DNA from: an uncultured Ruminococcus sp.
GTDB lineage: Bacteria > Bacillota > Clostridia > Oscillospirales > Ruminococcaceae
Length of the DNA: 11,059 bases
Assembly: GCA_945835085.1 (NCBI GenBank)
Contig: CAMAIG010000019.1
Coordinates: 1 to 11,059 of the forward strand
Reading direction: 5' to 3'
The notes below the pieces were generated by a model. It was not told the DNA's origin. It worked only from the letters and a program-made list of their open reading frames with translations, and did no database searches. Numbering within the stretch: position 1 is the stretch's first letter; every line of letters starts with the position of its first letter. A program made the position numbers and the translations under genes. Below, in pieces: positions 1-5,331 of the stretch.

Positions 1-434
1 TAGTATTCAAAGCAATATAAAAGAATTAGAAAAAGAGCTGAAAGACATTGCGAATAAACGCAAAAATCTTGTTGATTCTTTATGTTCAGCTGCAGCAGGA
101 GAAGAGCTTATTCGCACCCTCAGTCAAAGGATGGACGAGCTTAAAGTAAGAGAACAGCAAATTGAAGAACAGCTTTATGCATTGCGAGAATCATCGCAAA
201 ATAAAGAGGATGAAATGAAGGAAATACAGGCATTTATCTCACTGTTTTCAACCTTTGAGTCCTGTTTTGATAAGATGAATATTTATGAAAAGAGAGAATT
301 GATCGGCATACTTATTGAAAAAATAGAATGGGACGGCAAAGAACTTCGTGTTTTTAAATACGGCGAATAGCAGTTTGTCAGCACTCTGTTCGTCAAATTC
401 AACGGTAACAAGATTATTTCCCTTACAATGGTTG
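1..434 (+). mobile_element. Right end of an integrated element carrying a large serine recombinase
   Basis: This stretch is visibly more AT-rich than the rest of the window (about 28% GC in the first 60 bases). It holds the 3' end of a serine recombinase gene followed by about 64 bp of non-coding DNA, and then the interrupted feoB reading frame begins. Large serine recombinase genes often lie at the very end of the phage, integrative conjugative element or mobilizable element they move, with the stop codon close to the attachment site. That matches the layout here. The boundary is inferred from where FeoB family similarity stops (about position 434). The left end, the size and the cargo are outside the window, so phage, ICE or small transposon cannot be told apart. 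Confidence 0.75.
2..370 (+). CDS. Large serine recombinase, C-terminal fragment (5' end outside window)
   Basis: The frame is open from base 2 to the TAG at 368-370, so 122 residues of the C-terminus are visible and the N-terminal part is cut by the window edge. What remains is a Glu/Lys-rich, heptad-like helical stretch (about residues 5-75), as in the coiled-coil arm that follows the zinc-ribbon domain of large serine recombinases. It is followed by the family-typical tail with the pattern EKRELIGILIEKIEWDGK and then the short end VFKYGE. The catalytic serine domain and the zinc ribbon would lie upstream and cannot be checked. Enzymes of this family cut and rejoin attachment sites through a 5' phosphoserine intermediate to integrate or excise elements. 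The gene converges on the interrupted feoB. An internal ATG at 131 is not a credible start because the same frame continues upstream with family-like sequence. Confidence 0.8.
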   Translation, partial: SIQSNIKELEKELKDIANKRKNLVDSLCSAAAGEELIRTLSQRMDELKVREQQIEEQLYALRESSQNKEDEMKEIQAFISLFSTFESCFDKMNIYEKRELIGILIEKIEWDGKELRVFKYGE

Positions 435-451
435 CGGAAATCTTCCGTTGC
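423..451. other. Probable attachment-site junction inside feoB
   Basis: The last family-like feoB codon (Pro473) is at 435-437; the bases to its left belong to the element. A short imperfect palindrome, CGGAA-atc-TTCCG (435-447), spans the last conserved codons, and GTTGC occurs on both sides of it (431-435 and 447-451). Large serine recombinases act at sites of a few tens of bp with a two-base crossover core and loosely symmetric arms, so this is the plausible att half-site. The exact core cannot be fixed from one junction. Confidence 0.55.
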
Positions 452-1853
452 AGGGCATGAAATTATTTGTAAGTATGGCTATGAGCCGCTCTCTGGGAGA
501 GTCGATTATCCTGCAGCCCGTAATGCCCGCAGCATTGCAGCCAAGCCCCATTGCCATGGTAAGCGCCTGTTTTCCGCAGGCATTTGCACGGCTGAAATAT
601 CTGTCCAGATTAAAGGCGGCACGGGGAAGATATCCTACGTCCTCAAGTATGGTGAACATGGGGAAGAATATTGCCATGGGCGGCAGCATAACCGAAACCA
701 CCCATGTCAGGACACGGTATATCCCGTCCATAAGCACTCCCGTGAGCCATGGGGGCGAATCAATGCTGTCAAGCCCGTTTCGCAGTACCTTCCCCAGAGA
801 TTCAAAGGCTTCCGAAAGCCACTGTGACGGATAATTGGCACCCTTTATCGTGATAAAGAAAATGAGGGTGAGTATCAGCAGCATCACAGGCAGTCCCCAT
901 ATCCTGTGGGTAAGTATATTGTCTATTTTTCTGTCACGCTCGTAATAATCGGGTATGCCCCAGGTGACGCAGCAGTCGGCAGTTCGCTCTGCGGCAAGAA
1001 TAAGCTCGGTCACCACCGAATCACGAAGGGCAGCTGTGTCCATTCCGCTGTCGGACAGTATTTTCTGCGCTTGACGATAGGCTGCACCTATGGCTGTGCC
1101 TTCGTCTGCCATGGCTGCGGAAAGAGCGCCGCAGGTATTTGCGTTGATGGTGGCAATAAGATCGTCGCAGCGCTCAAGAATCCTGAGGGCTGCAAATCTC
1201 GGTGATATCCGTTCTCCGAGCATTTCCTCCAGAGCGGGGACGAGTGCGGCAATGGCTGCTTCAATGGGTTCGTCATAGATCACAGGAGGAGAGGACAGGG
1301 TATTTGAAAGCATATCCTCCATGCGGCCGAGCATTTCATTTAGTCCCGCACCGCTTCTTGCGGCAGTTCCGCACACAGGCACTCCCAGCAGCTCTTCGAG
1401 CCTTTCAAGATCAACGGTGATCTTTTTCTTTGCGGCTTCGTCCAGAAGATTTACGCACACAAGGGCATGGGGAGTTATTTCAAGGACCTGGAGCACAAGA
1501 TTTAGATTTCTTTCAAGGCATGAGGCGTCGCACACGATGATCGTTCCCTTTGTCCCCGAAAAGCAGATAAAATCCCTTGCGACCTGCTCCTCGGCTGAAT
1601 GTGCCATAAGGGAATAGGTCCCGGGGAGATCGGTCAGGATAATATCCTCCCTCCACATTGTGCATCTGCCTCTGGCAGTGGAAACGGTCTTGCCCGTCCA
1701 GTTTCCCGTGTGCTGCTTCATTCCCGTTAGAGCATTGAAAACCGTGGATTTTCCTACATTGGGATTGCCTGCAAGGGCAATGCTTATCCCGTCTGCAGGC
1801 GGCTTTTTTCTTTCCGAAAGTCCTCTTCCCGTGCTTGACGAGGTAAGTCCCAT
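423..1853 (-). pseudogene. feoB: Ferrous iron transporter FeoB, 3'-truncated at an element junction
   Basis: FeoB is the inner-membrane Fe(II) transporter with a fused N-terminal GTPase domain. The 476-residue product shows G1 GNPNVGKST (29-37), G3 DLPG (75-78), G4 NLLD (135-138) and a helical linker. The membrane part begins at about residue 310 and contains the first Gate region (LPPMAIFFPMF) and the GCNAAG motif (Cys439). Similarity stops after PCNGRFP (Cys468 to Pro473); only QPL and a stop follow. Family members are normally about 600-800 residues, so the second half of the transmembrane domain is missing. The start at 1853 has AGGGAAAGGA upstream. No feoA is adjacent on the upstream side. 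The break next to a serine recombinase gene points to insertion, not drift: the rest of the frame is intact with no internal stops. The GTPase half could still be made, but transport is unlikely. Confidence 0.88.
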
Positions 1854-1891
1854 AATATCATATCCTTTCCCTGAAAATAATATGATATTAT
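1852..1891 (-). promoter_or_regulatory. 12-bp inverted repeat enclosing the feoB ribosome-binding site
   Basis: Two perfect 12-base arms (1852-1863 and 1880-1891, ATAATATCATAT and its complement) are separated by 16 bases. On the transcript the loop contains AGGGAAAGG, the Shine-Dalgarno sequence of feoB, and the proximal arm runs into the first base pair of the start codon. It could work as an RNA hairpin affecting translation or as a DNA operator for a metal-responsive repressor. It does not match a classical Fur box that I can recognise. The symmetry is directly seen; the regulatory role is inferred. Confidence 0.5.
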
Positions 1892-1917
1892 ATTCACGGC
1901 TTGGGTGAAAAATGCTT

Positions 1918-1947
1918 ATTATAGCAAAAATCCCCGAAGGAACATAT
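1918..1947 (-). promoter_or_regulatory. Probable feoB promoter with extended -10
   Basis: On the minus strand there is TGCTATAAT, a perfect -10 hexamer (1918-1923) with the TGn extension. The -35 position about 17 bases upstream (TATGTT) is weak, as is common for extended -10 promoters. Transcription would start near 1911 and give a leader of about 58 nt that contains the 12-bp inverted repeat. The element overlaps the T-tract of the preceding terminator. Confidence 0.5.
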
Positions 1948-1956
1948 CCTCCGGGG
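1926..1956 (-). terminator. Rho-independent terminator of the lipoprotein gene
   Basis: Read on the minus strand, CCCCGGAGGA and TCCTTCGGGG form a 10-bp stem (one G-U pair) with a 5-nt loop, followed by ATTTTTG. It lies about 95 nt downstream of the stop of the Thr-rich lipoprotein gene and just upstream of feoB, so it separates the two transcripts. Confidence 0.75.
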
Positions 1957-1958
1957 GG

Positions 1959-1984
1959 CAGCGTGTCGCTGAAGCCAACTCGTT
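1959..1984 (-). repeat. REP-like repeat, copy 1
   Basis: This 26-base stretch matches the reverse complement of 4330-4355 at 25 of 26 positions. It can fold as a CAGCG/CGCTG hairpin next to a weaker CCAAC/GTT hairpin. The single difference between the copies is in the loop of the CAGCG/CGCTG hairpin, so the stem is preserved. Here it lies between the lipoprotein stop codon and the terminator. Confidence 0.75.
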
Positions 1985-2050
1985 AGGTAAATAGTAGGGG
2001 CTTTTATGTCCTTTTTTAAAGCGGTCCTTTTCGACAGACTTCAACGGTCT

Positions 2051-2725
2051 TTATGATACCTGAGTTTCCTCTTCTGCAATGACTATCTCCAGCATGGAAA
2101 GCTCGAAATCAAGCTCGGGAAGCCCTTTGAGATAATTCTGTGCCTTTTTCGGGTCGCCGTTTATTTCTATGGCAGCCTTGTTGATGGGAACGTCAACATA
2201 GCAGCTGCTTACCGTGAATTCCGAATCCGAAAAAAGCTTTTGGGCACTTTCGCATACCCTTGTAAGCTCGTTGAAGGAATATTTTACCGTGGTATATTTT
2301 ACGCAGGTATATTCCTCCAGCAGGGAGGTGTAATATTCGGAAGGCTGTGACGTTGTTATGGCAACAAACAGCTTGCCGAAGTAGCTGTATACTCCCGCAT
2401 AGTCATCGGGAGCTATCTCATCGCCCTCGGGAGTCACAAAGGAGCGGAGCAGCCGCTGATATGCATTTTCGGGAGTGTCCTCAAAAGGCAGCTCCTCGGT
2501 GGTTATGGCCGTGGTTTCTGTGGTTGTAACGGTGGTAGTCGTGGCTTCTGTGGTGGTAACCGTGGTGGTTTCCGATGTACTTTCCTCGGTAACTGTTTCG
2601 CTCTGCGTTTCTCCGGTGACGGGTGAAGATGTTTCGGACGAACCGTTATCAGATGGCTGTGTGCAGGCTGCAAAGAGCATTCCTGCCGCTGTTATTAAAG
2701 CAGCGCAAAGTATTTTTTTACGCAT
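2051..2725 (-). CDS. Secreted lipoprotein with Thr-rich spacer, function unknown
   Basis: The start at 2725 (MRKKILCAAL) is chosen because GGAGG lies 6 nt upstream; a longer frame opening at 2764 lacks this. The 224-residue product has a positively charged N-terminus, a hydrophobic segment and the lipobox LFAAC with Cys21, so it should be lipid-anchored on the outer face of the membrane after processing by signal peptidase II (an lspA gene lies in this window). Residues about 29-76 are a Ser/Thr/Glu-rich spacer with runs such as TTTVTTTEATTTTVTTTE, a style common in ruminococcal secreted proteins. The remaining about 145 residues form a mixed alpha/beta domain that I do not recognise; two cysteines (in EEYTCVKY and SSCYVD) might pair. 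It is a single-gene transcript with its own promoter and terminator, divergent from the xre-cwlJ-gerQ cluster. Confidence 0.75.
   Translation of the reverse strand: MRKKILCAALITAAGMLFAACTQPSDNGSSETSSPVTGETQSETVTEESTSETTTVTTTEATTTTVTTTETTAITTEELPFEDTPENAYQRLLRSFVTPEGDEIAPDDYAGVYSYFGKLFVAITTSQPSEYYTSLLEEYTCVKYTTVKYSFNELTRVCESAQKLFSDSEFTVSSCYVDVPINKAAIEINGDPKKAQNYLKGLPELDFELSMLEIVIAEEETQVS
2516..2575 (-). repeat. Two 30-bp tandem units coding the Thr-rich spacer
   Basis: Units 2516-2545 and 2546-2575 are near-identical and in frame, coding two ten-residue blocks of the Thr/Val/Glu spacer. Such in-frame repeats can change copy number by slippage, changing spacer length without breaking the frame. 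Confidence 0.6.
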
Positions 2726-2769
2726 ATTATTCCTCCGCAATGAAAAAGTGCTGATAAAGTGCATGGGTC

Positions 2770-2805
2770 ACCGAGCCGCAAGATTGCAAAACATTTCAGC
2801 GACAC
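2770..2805 (+). repeat. REP-like repeat, degenerate copy 3
   Basis: ACCGAGCCGCAA (2770-2781) and TTCAGCGACAC (2795-2805) occur in the same order and orientation as ACCGAGCCGCAA (4292-4303) and TTCAGCGGCAC (4341-4351), but 24 bases closer together. Each match alone could be chance; the collinear pair suggests an internally deleted copy. It falls in the 5' leader of the lipoprotein transcript. Confidence 0.4.
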
Positions 2806-2819
2806 AATGCAACAGTTAT

Positions 2820-2848
2820 ATGATAGCACTTTAATTCAGGTTTGTCAA
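2820..2848 (-). promoter_or_regulatory. Sigma-A-type promoter of the lipoprotein gene
   Basis: The minus strand reads TTGACA (2843-2848), a 17-base spacer, then TATCAT (2820-2825), preceded by TGC as an extended -10. This is close to consensus. Transcription would start near 2813, giving a leader of about 88 nt before the start at 2725. Confidence 0.75.
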
Positions 2849-2856
2849 TCGACAAA
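2841..2856. promoter_or_regulatory. Candidate operator overlapping the lipoprotein -35 box
   Basis: TTTGTC-aatc-GACAAA is a perfect 6+4+6 palindrome covering the -35 hexamer of the minus-strand promoter. A repressor bound here would block it. The divergent Xre-type regulator is the obvious candidate, but this is inference from position only. Confidence 0.4.
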
Positions 2857-2986
2857 TAATACCGCAAAAATCCAAATTCTGCCGCAAAAAGCCAATACAA
2901 ACAACAATTCGACATTCTTCGACCTTTTATTTATCCAAGGGCTGTTAAAATAATTTATAAATCACTATGTAAGGATGCGGTGAGCA

Positions 2987-3211
2987 ATGAACTACAAGCG
3001 GATAAGAAGGATCAGAGAGCTGCGGGAGGATAACGATTTTACCCAGGCACAGATCGCAGCCCTTCTCAACTGCTCTCAGGTGAGCTATTCCAATTACGAA
3101 GCAGGAAGAAGAGATATTCCCATAGAATCCCTTGTAAGGCTCGCCGAATTTTACAATGTCAGCGTTGATTATCTGCTGGGGCTCAGCAACGTCCGGGAAA
3201 GATATGAATGA
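2987..3211 (+). CDS. Small Xre-family helix-turn-helix regulator
   Basis: The 74-residue protein is essentially one HTH domain of the Xre/Cro type. It opens with the RIRELREDNDFTQAQIAALLNCS segment (helices 1-2 and the turn), followed by the recognition helix QVSYSNYEAGRRDIPIESL and the typical close LVRLAEFYNVSVDYLLGLS. No extra sensing or oligomerisation domain is present, so it is likely a simple DNA-binding repressor. GGTGAG lies 2 nt upstream of the ATG and AAGGA further up. Its stop (TGA, 3209-3211) overlaps an ATG at 3208, and the cell wall hydrolase gene begins 59 nt downstream, so it probably heads a three-gene transcript. It could control itself, the divergent lipoprotein gene, or the spore genes behind it; the targets are not shown by the sequence. 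Confidence 0.85.
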   Translation: MNYKRIRRIRELREDNDFTQAQIAALLNCSQVSYSNYEAGRRDIPIESLVRLAEFYNVSVDYLLGLSNVRERYE

Positions 3212-3240
3212 CGAATATTTTCCTATCTCTCCGAATAATA

Positions 3241-3259
3241 TTATCTGGCAGACAGATAA
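3241..3259 (+). promoter_or_regulatory. Inverted repeat just upstream of the hydrolase ribosome-binding site
   Basis: TTATCTG-gcaga-CAGATAA has perfect 7-bp arms and ends next to AGGGGGGAT, the Shine-Dalgarno sequence of the hydrolase gene. It could be an operator for the upstream Xre regulator or a small RNA hairpin. No T-run follows, so it is not a terminator. Confidence 0.4.
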
Positions 3260-3270
3260 GGGGGGATAAT

Positions 3271-3708
3271 ATGGCATATTCCGATCGGGAGCTGCTTGCC
3301 AGAATAATACAGTGCGAGGCAGGCGGTGAGGGTGACAACGGCATGAAGGCGGTCGCCTGCGTTGTAATGAACCGTGTGAACGTTACATACGGCGAATACG
3401 GACGTCTTGAAAAATCCATCAGAGCAATTGTGTATCAGCCGGGGCAGTTTGACTGCGTCCGTGAGGTTGTGGGAGGAAGATATAACACTCAGACGATATA
3501 TAATATGAATCCGACCCAGGTGCATTATGACATTGCAAGCTGGGCTATTGCAGGAAACAGGCTTACAAATCTCGGCTTTGCGCTGTGGTATTTCAACCCC
3601 TTTGTGCCCACCTGCCGTCAGAATTTCCCGTCAGAAGTGGGAGAATTTGTTATCCGCATAGGCAATCATTGCTTTTACAATCCCACCGATGCCTATGCAG
3701 ACACTTGA
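3271..3708 (+). CDS. cwlJ: CwlJ/SleB-type spore cortex-lytic cell wall hydrolase
   Basis: The start at 3271 (MAYSDRELL) is preferred because AGGGGGGAT sits 5 nt upstream; the frame can be extended to an ATG at 3208 that overlaps the xre stop but has no comparable signal. The 145-residue product is close to the length of Bacillus CwlJ (about 140) and lacks a signal peptide, also like CwlJ and unlike SleB. It matches the Hydrolase_2 fold: ARIIQCEAGGEGDNGMKAVA (residues 10-29) carries the conserved Glu16 expected to be catalytic, then VVMNRV, a central variable part, and the closing GNHCFYNP that matches the family GNHxFY signature. Such enzymes cleave muramic-delta-lactam cortex peptidoglycan during spore germination. 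The following gene resembles gerQ, the known partner of cwlJ in Bacillus, which supports the CwlJ reading. A more general wall hydrolase role remains possible. Confidence 0.8.
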   Translation: MAYSDRELLARIIQCEAGGEGDNGMKAVACVVMNRVNVTYGEYGRLEKSIRAIVYQPGQFDCVREVVGGRYNTQTIYNMNPTQVHYDIASWAIAGNRLTNLGFALWYFNPFVPTCRQNFPSEVGEFVIRIGNHCFYNPTDAYADT

Positions 3709-3732
3709 TTTTTTGGGAAAGGGAGTTTTTTC

Positions 3733-4161
3733 ATGATGAACAGCTACGGCGACAGCCAATACGGACAAAATCAGCAGGGAATGTACTCCGCAGGCTCTAT
3801 GCAGAGCGGGACGATGCACAGCAATGTTAACACGGGAATGGGCAGCAATGTAGTTATGCGGCCTCAGAACGAATTCAGCAAGCTTCCTGCCATTGATTTC
3901 AATACCGTGGAGATGAAAGGCTCAATGCAGGCGATACTTTCAAACAATATCGGTGAATATGTGCTTATTGAGTTCATTATCGGAACGGAGAGCCTTGTAA
4001 GAAAGCAGGGGCTTCTTTACAGCGTGGGAACCAGCTATGTTACGCTGTTTGACGACGCTAACAATAATTATATCGTCTGTGATATTTTCTCCATCAAGTT
4101 TGTCTACTTCTTCTATCCCGGTCAGCGTCCTGCGAAAAATTACAATTTCCTGAACGGATAA
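3733..4161 (+). CDS. gerQ: GerQ-like spore coat protein
   Basis: The 142-residue protein begins 24 nt after the hydrolase stop and has GGGAG 7 nt before its ATG (a second ATG follows directly). Residues 1-45 are low-complexity, rich in Gln, Asn, Ser, Gly and Met, like the Gln-rich N-terminus of GerQ. The C-terminal domain (about 60-130) has the pattern S-x-Q-x-IL-x2-N-x-G, then an F-x-x-G strand, a GLLYSVGTSYVTLFD segment and a final strand pair. These line up by eye with the Spore_GerQ domain (N-x-GK, F-x-G, AG-x-DHI-x-LSD). In Bacillus, GerQ is an inner coat protein, cross-linked by transglutaminase, and is needed to place CwlJ in the spore. The order cwlJ-gerQ is conserved there. Here the N-terminus lacks the early lysines that are cross-linked in Bacillus subtilis. 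I rely on pattern plus gene order; a remote Sm-like or other small beta fold is the alternative. Confidence 0.65.
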   Translation: MMNSYGDSQYGQNQQGMYSAGSMQSGTMHSNVNTGMGSNVVMRPQNEFSKLPAIDFNTVEMKGSMQAILSNNIGEYVLIEFIIGTESLVRKQGLLYSVGTSYVTLFDDANNNYIVCDIFSIKFVYFFYPGQRPAKNYNFLNG

Positions 4162-4177
4162 TTTCTTTTTGCGACAA

Positions 4178-4220
4178 AAATGAGCTGCACATAAGCGATC
4201 TTGTGCAGCTCATTTCATTT
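4178..4220. terminator. Bidirectional rho-independent terminator
   Basis: A perfect 14-bp stem (4178-4191 with 4202-4215, core TGAGCTGCACA) encloses a 10-nt loop. On the + strand it is followed by CATTTTGTC, serving gerQ 17 nt downstream of its stop. On the minus strand it is followed by TTTTTGTC, so it can also end the transketolase transcript after it passes the repeat region. Confidence 0.8.
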
Positions 4221-4329
4221 TGTCAAAATAGTATTAATAAGGTGTCCTGCATAAAAAACCCACTGCAGAATTTGGCTTCATAACTTGCGTTACCGAGCCG
4301 CAAAACAACGGATTTTTCGCTATTGCACC

Positions 4330-4355
4330 AACGAGTTGGCTTCAGCGGCACGCTG
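4330..4355 (+). repeat. REP-like repeat, copy 2
   Basis: Matches copy 1 (1959-1984) in inverted orientation at 25 of 26 bases. Two adjacent hairpins are possible: CCAAC/GTTGG (4328-4339) and CAGCG/CGCTG (4343-4355). Weaker similarity extends upstream to about 4319 (CTATT before the shared part). It lies in the intergenic space between gerQ and the transketolase genes, which converge on it. Confidence 0.75.
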
Positions 4356-4376
4356 ATGCAGCTCATTTTTTCTATA

Positions 4377-5327
4377 TCAGTTCTTTGCCGCAACGGCAGC
4401 CTTTACCTTTTCGGCAATGTTCTCTGCGCTCAGACCGAATTCCTTGAGAAGATCGGCAGCAGGGCCCGAATGTCCGAATACATCGTTAACGCCCACCTTA
4501 ACAACAGGCACGGGGCAGCACTCTGTTACTGCTTCCGCAACTGCAGAGCCAAGTCCGCCGATAACGCTGTGCTCCTCGGCTGTGATGATAACGCCTGTTT
4601 CCTTTGCAGCCTTGCAGATAATTTCCTTGTCAAGGGGCTTGATGGTGTGGATATTGATAACTCTTGCATTTATTCCCTCGGCTGCAAGCATATCCGCAGC
4701 CTTCAGTGCCTCGTTTACCATAAGTCCTGTTGCAACGATAGCGGCGTCGTTTCCGCTTCTCAGCTCAATTCCCTTGCCGACCTCGAACTTATAGGTTTCC
4801 TTGTCGTTGAATACGGGAACTGCAAGACGTCCGAATCGCATATATACGGGTCCGTCGATATCTATGGCTGCTCTTACAGCTGCCTTTGCCTCAACGTCAT
4901 CGGCAGGATTGATGATGGTCATTCCGGGGATAGTTCTCATGAGAGCAATGTCCTCGTTGCACTGATGTGTTGCACCGTCCTCACCAACGGAAATACCTGC
5001 GTGAGTAGCGCCTATCTTAACGCTAAGATGAGGATAGCCGATAGAGTTTCTTACTATCTCATAAGCTCTGCCTGCAGCAAACATTGCAAAGGAGCTTGCA
5101 AATACCTTCTTGCCTGTGGAAGCCATACCTGCGGCAATACCCATCATATTTGCCTCTGCGATACCGCAGTCGATAAATCTCTCGGGACACGCCTTCTTGA
5201 AAATGCCTGTCTTTGTTGCAGCTGCAAGGTCTGCATCAAGAACATAAAGATCGGGATATTCTGCGCTCAGCTCTGCAAGAGCCTCGCCATAGCTTTCTCT
5301 TGTTGCCTTTTTGATTACATCTGCCAT
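4377..5327 (-). CDS. Transketolase, C-terminal subunit (split enzyme)
   Basis: The 316-residue product carries the pyrimidine-binding domain (about 1-165) and the C-terminal domain (about 185-316) of transketolase. The segment DCGIAEANMMGIAAGMAS holds the Glu that contacts the N1' of thiamine diphosphate. Downstream are the GEDGATHQ segment typical of the family and a C-terminal domain with GLMVNEALKAADML and FGHSGPAADLL. Start 5327 has GGAGG 9 nt upstream, inside the end of the preceding gene; a longer frame from 5360 would overlap that gene and lacks such a site. The two genes are 4 nt apart, so they are coupled. Together they should form one active unit of the non-oxidative pentose phosphate pathway, moving two-carbon ketol units between sugar phosphates. 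Split transketolases are common in archaea and clostridia. Confidence 0.92.
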   Translation of the reverse strand: MADVIKKATRESYGEALAELSAEYPDLYVLDADLAAATKTGIFKKACPERFIDCGIAEANMMGIAAGMASTGKKVFASSFAMFAAGRAYEIVRNSIGYPHLSVKIGATHAGISVGEDGATHQCNEDIALMRTIPGMTIINPADDVEAKAAVRAAIDIDGPVYMRFGRLAVPVFNDKETYKFEVGKGIELRSGNDAAIVATGLMVNEALKAADMLAAEGINARVINIHTIKPLDKEIICKAAKETGVIITAEEHSVIGGLGSAVAEAVTECCPVPVVKVGVNDVFGHSGPAADLLKEFGLSAENIAEKVKAAVAAKN

Positions 5328-5331
5328 CTTC

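Larger units (their letters stand above)
4176..4370. repeat. Region bounded by 14-bp inverted repeats
   Basis: AAAAATGAGCTGCA (4176-4189) is the exact reverse complement of 4357-4370, bounding 195 bp. Between them lie the terminator stem, a CTGCA/TGCAG hairpin (4247-4268), the copy 2 repeat and two direct copies of TTGGCTTCA (4272-4280, 4335-4343). No coding capacity is seen. The layout resembles a miniature inverted-repeat element, but no clear target duplication flanks it. Confidence 0.45.

Noticed and set aside
348..827. + strand open frame running from the recombinase tail across the feoB junction
   Set aside because: It overlaps feoB in antisense, shows no family pattern and has no initiation signal; the true recombinase frame stops at 370.
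3208..3270. Upstream start of the hydrolase at 3208, overlapping the xre stop as ATGA
   Set aside because: The ATG at 3271 has a strong AGGGGGGAT at the correct spacing and gives a product of CwlJ length; the extra 21 residues do not form a convincing signal peptide.
2945..3277. Minus-strand open frame opposite xre
   Set aside because: Antisense to a clear HTH gene, with no initiation signal or recognisable domain.
4225..4376. Possible riboswitch or small RNA in the structured intergenic region
   Set aside because: Several short hairpins exist, but the region lies at the 3' side of both neighbouring transcripts and matches no riboswitch core that I recognise. The repeat explanation fits better.
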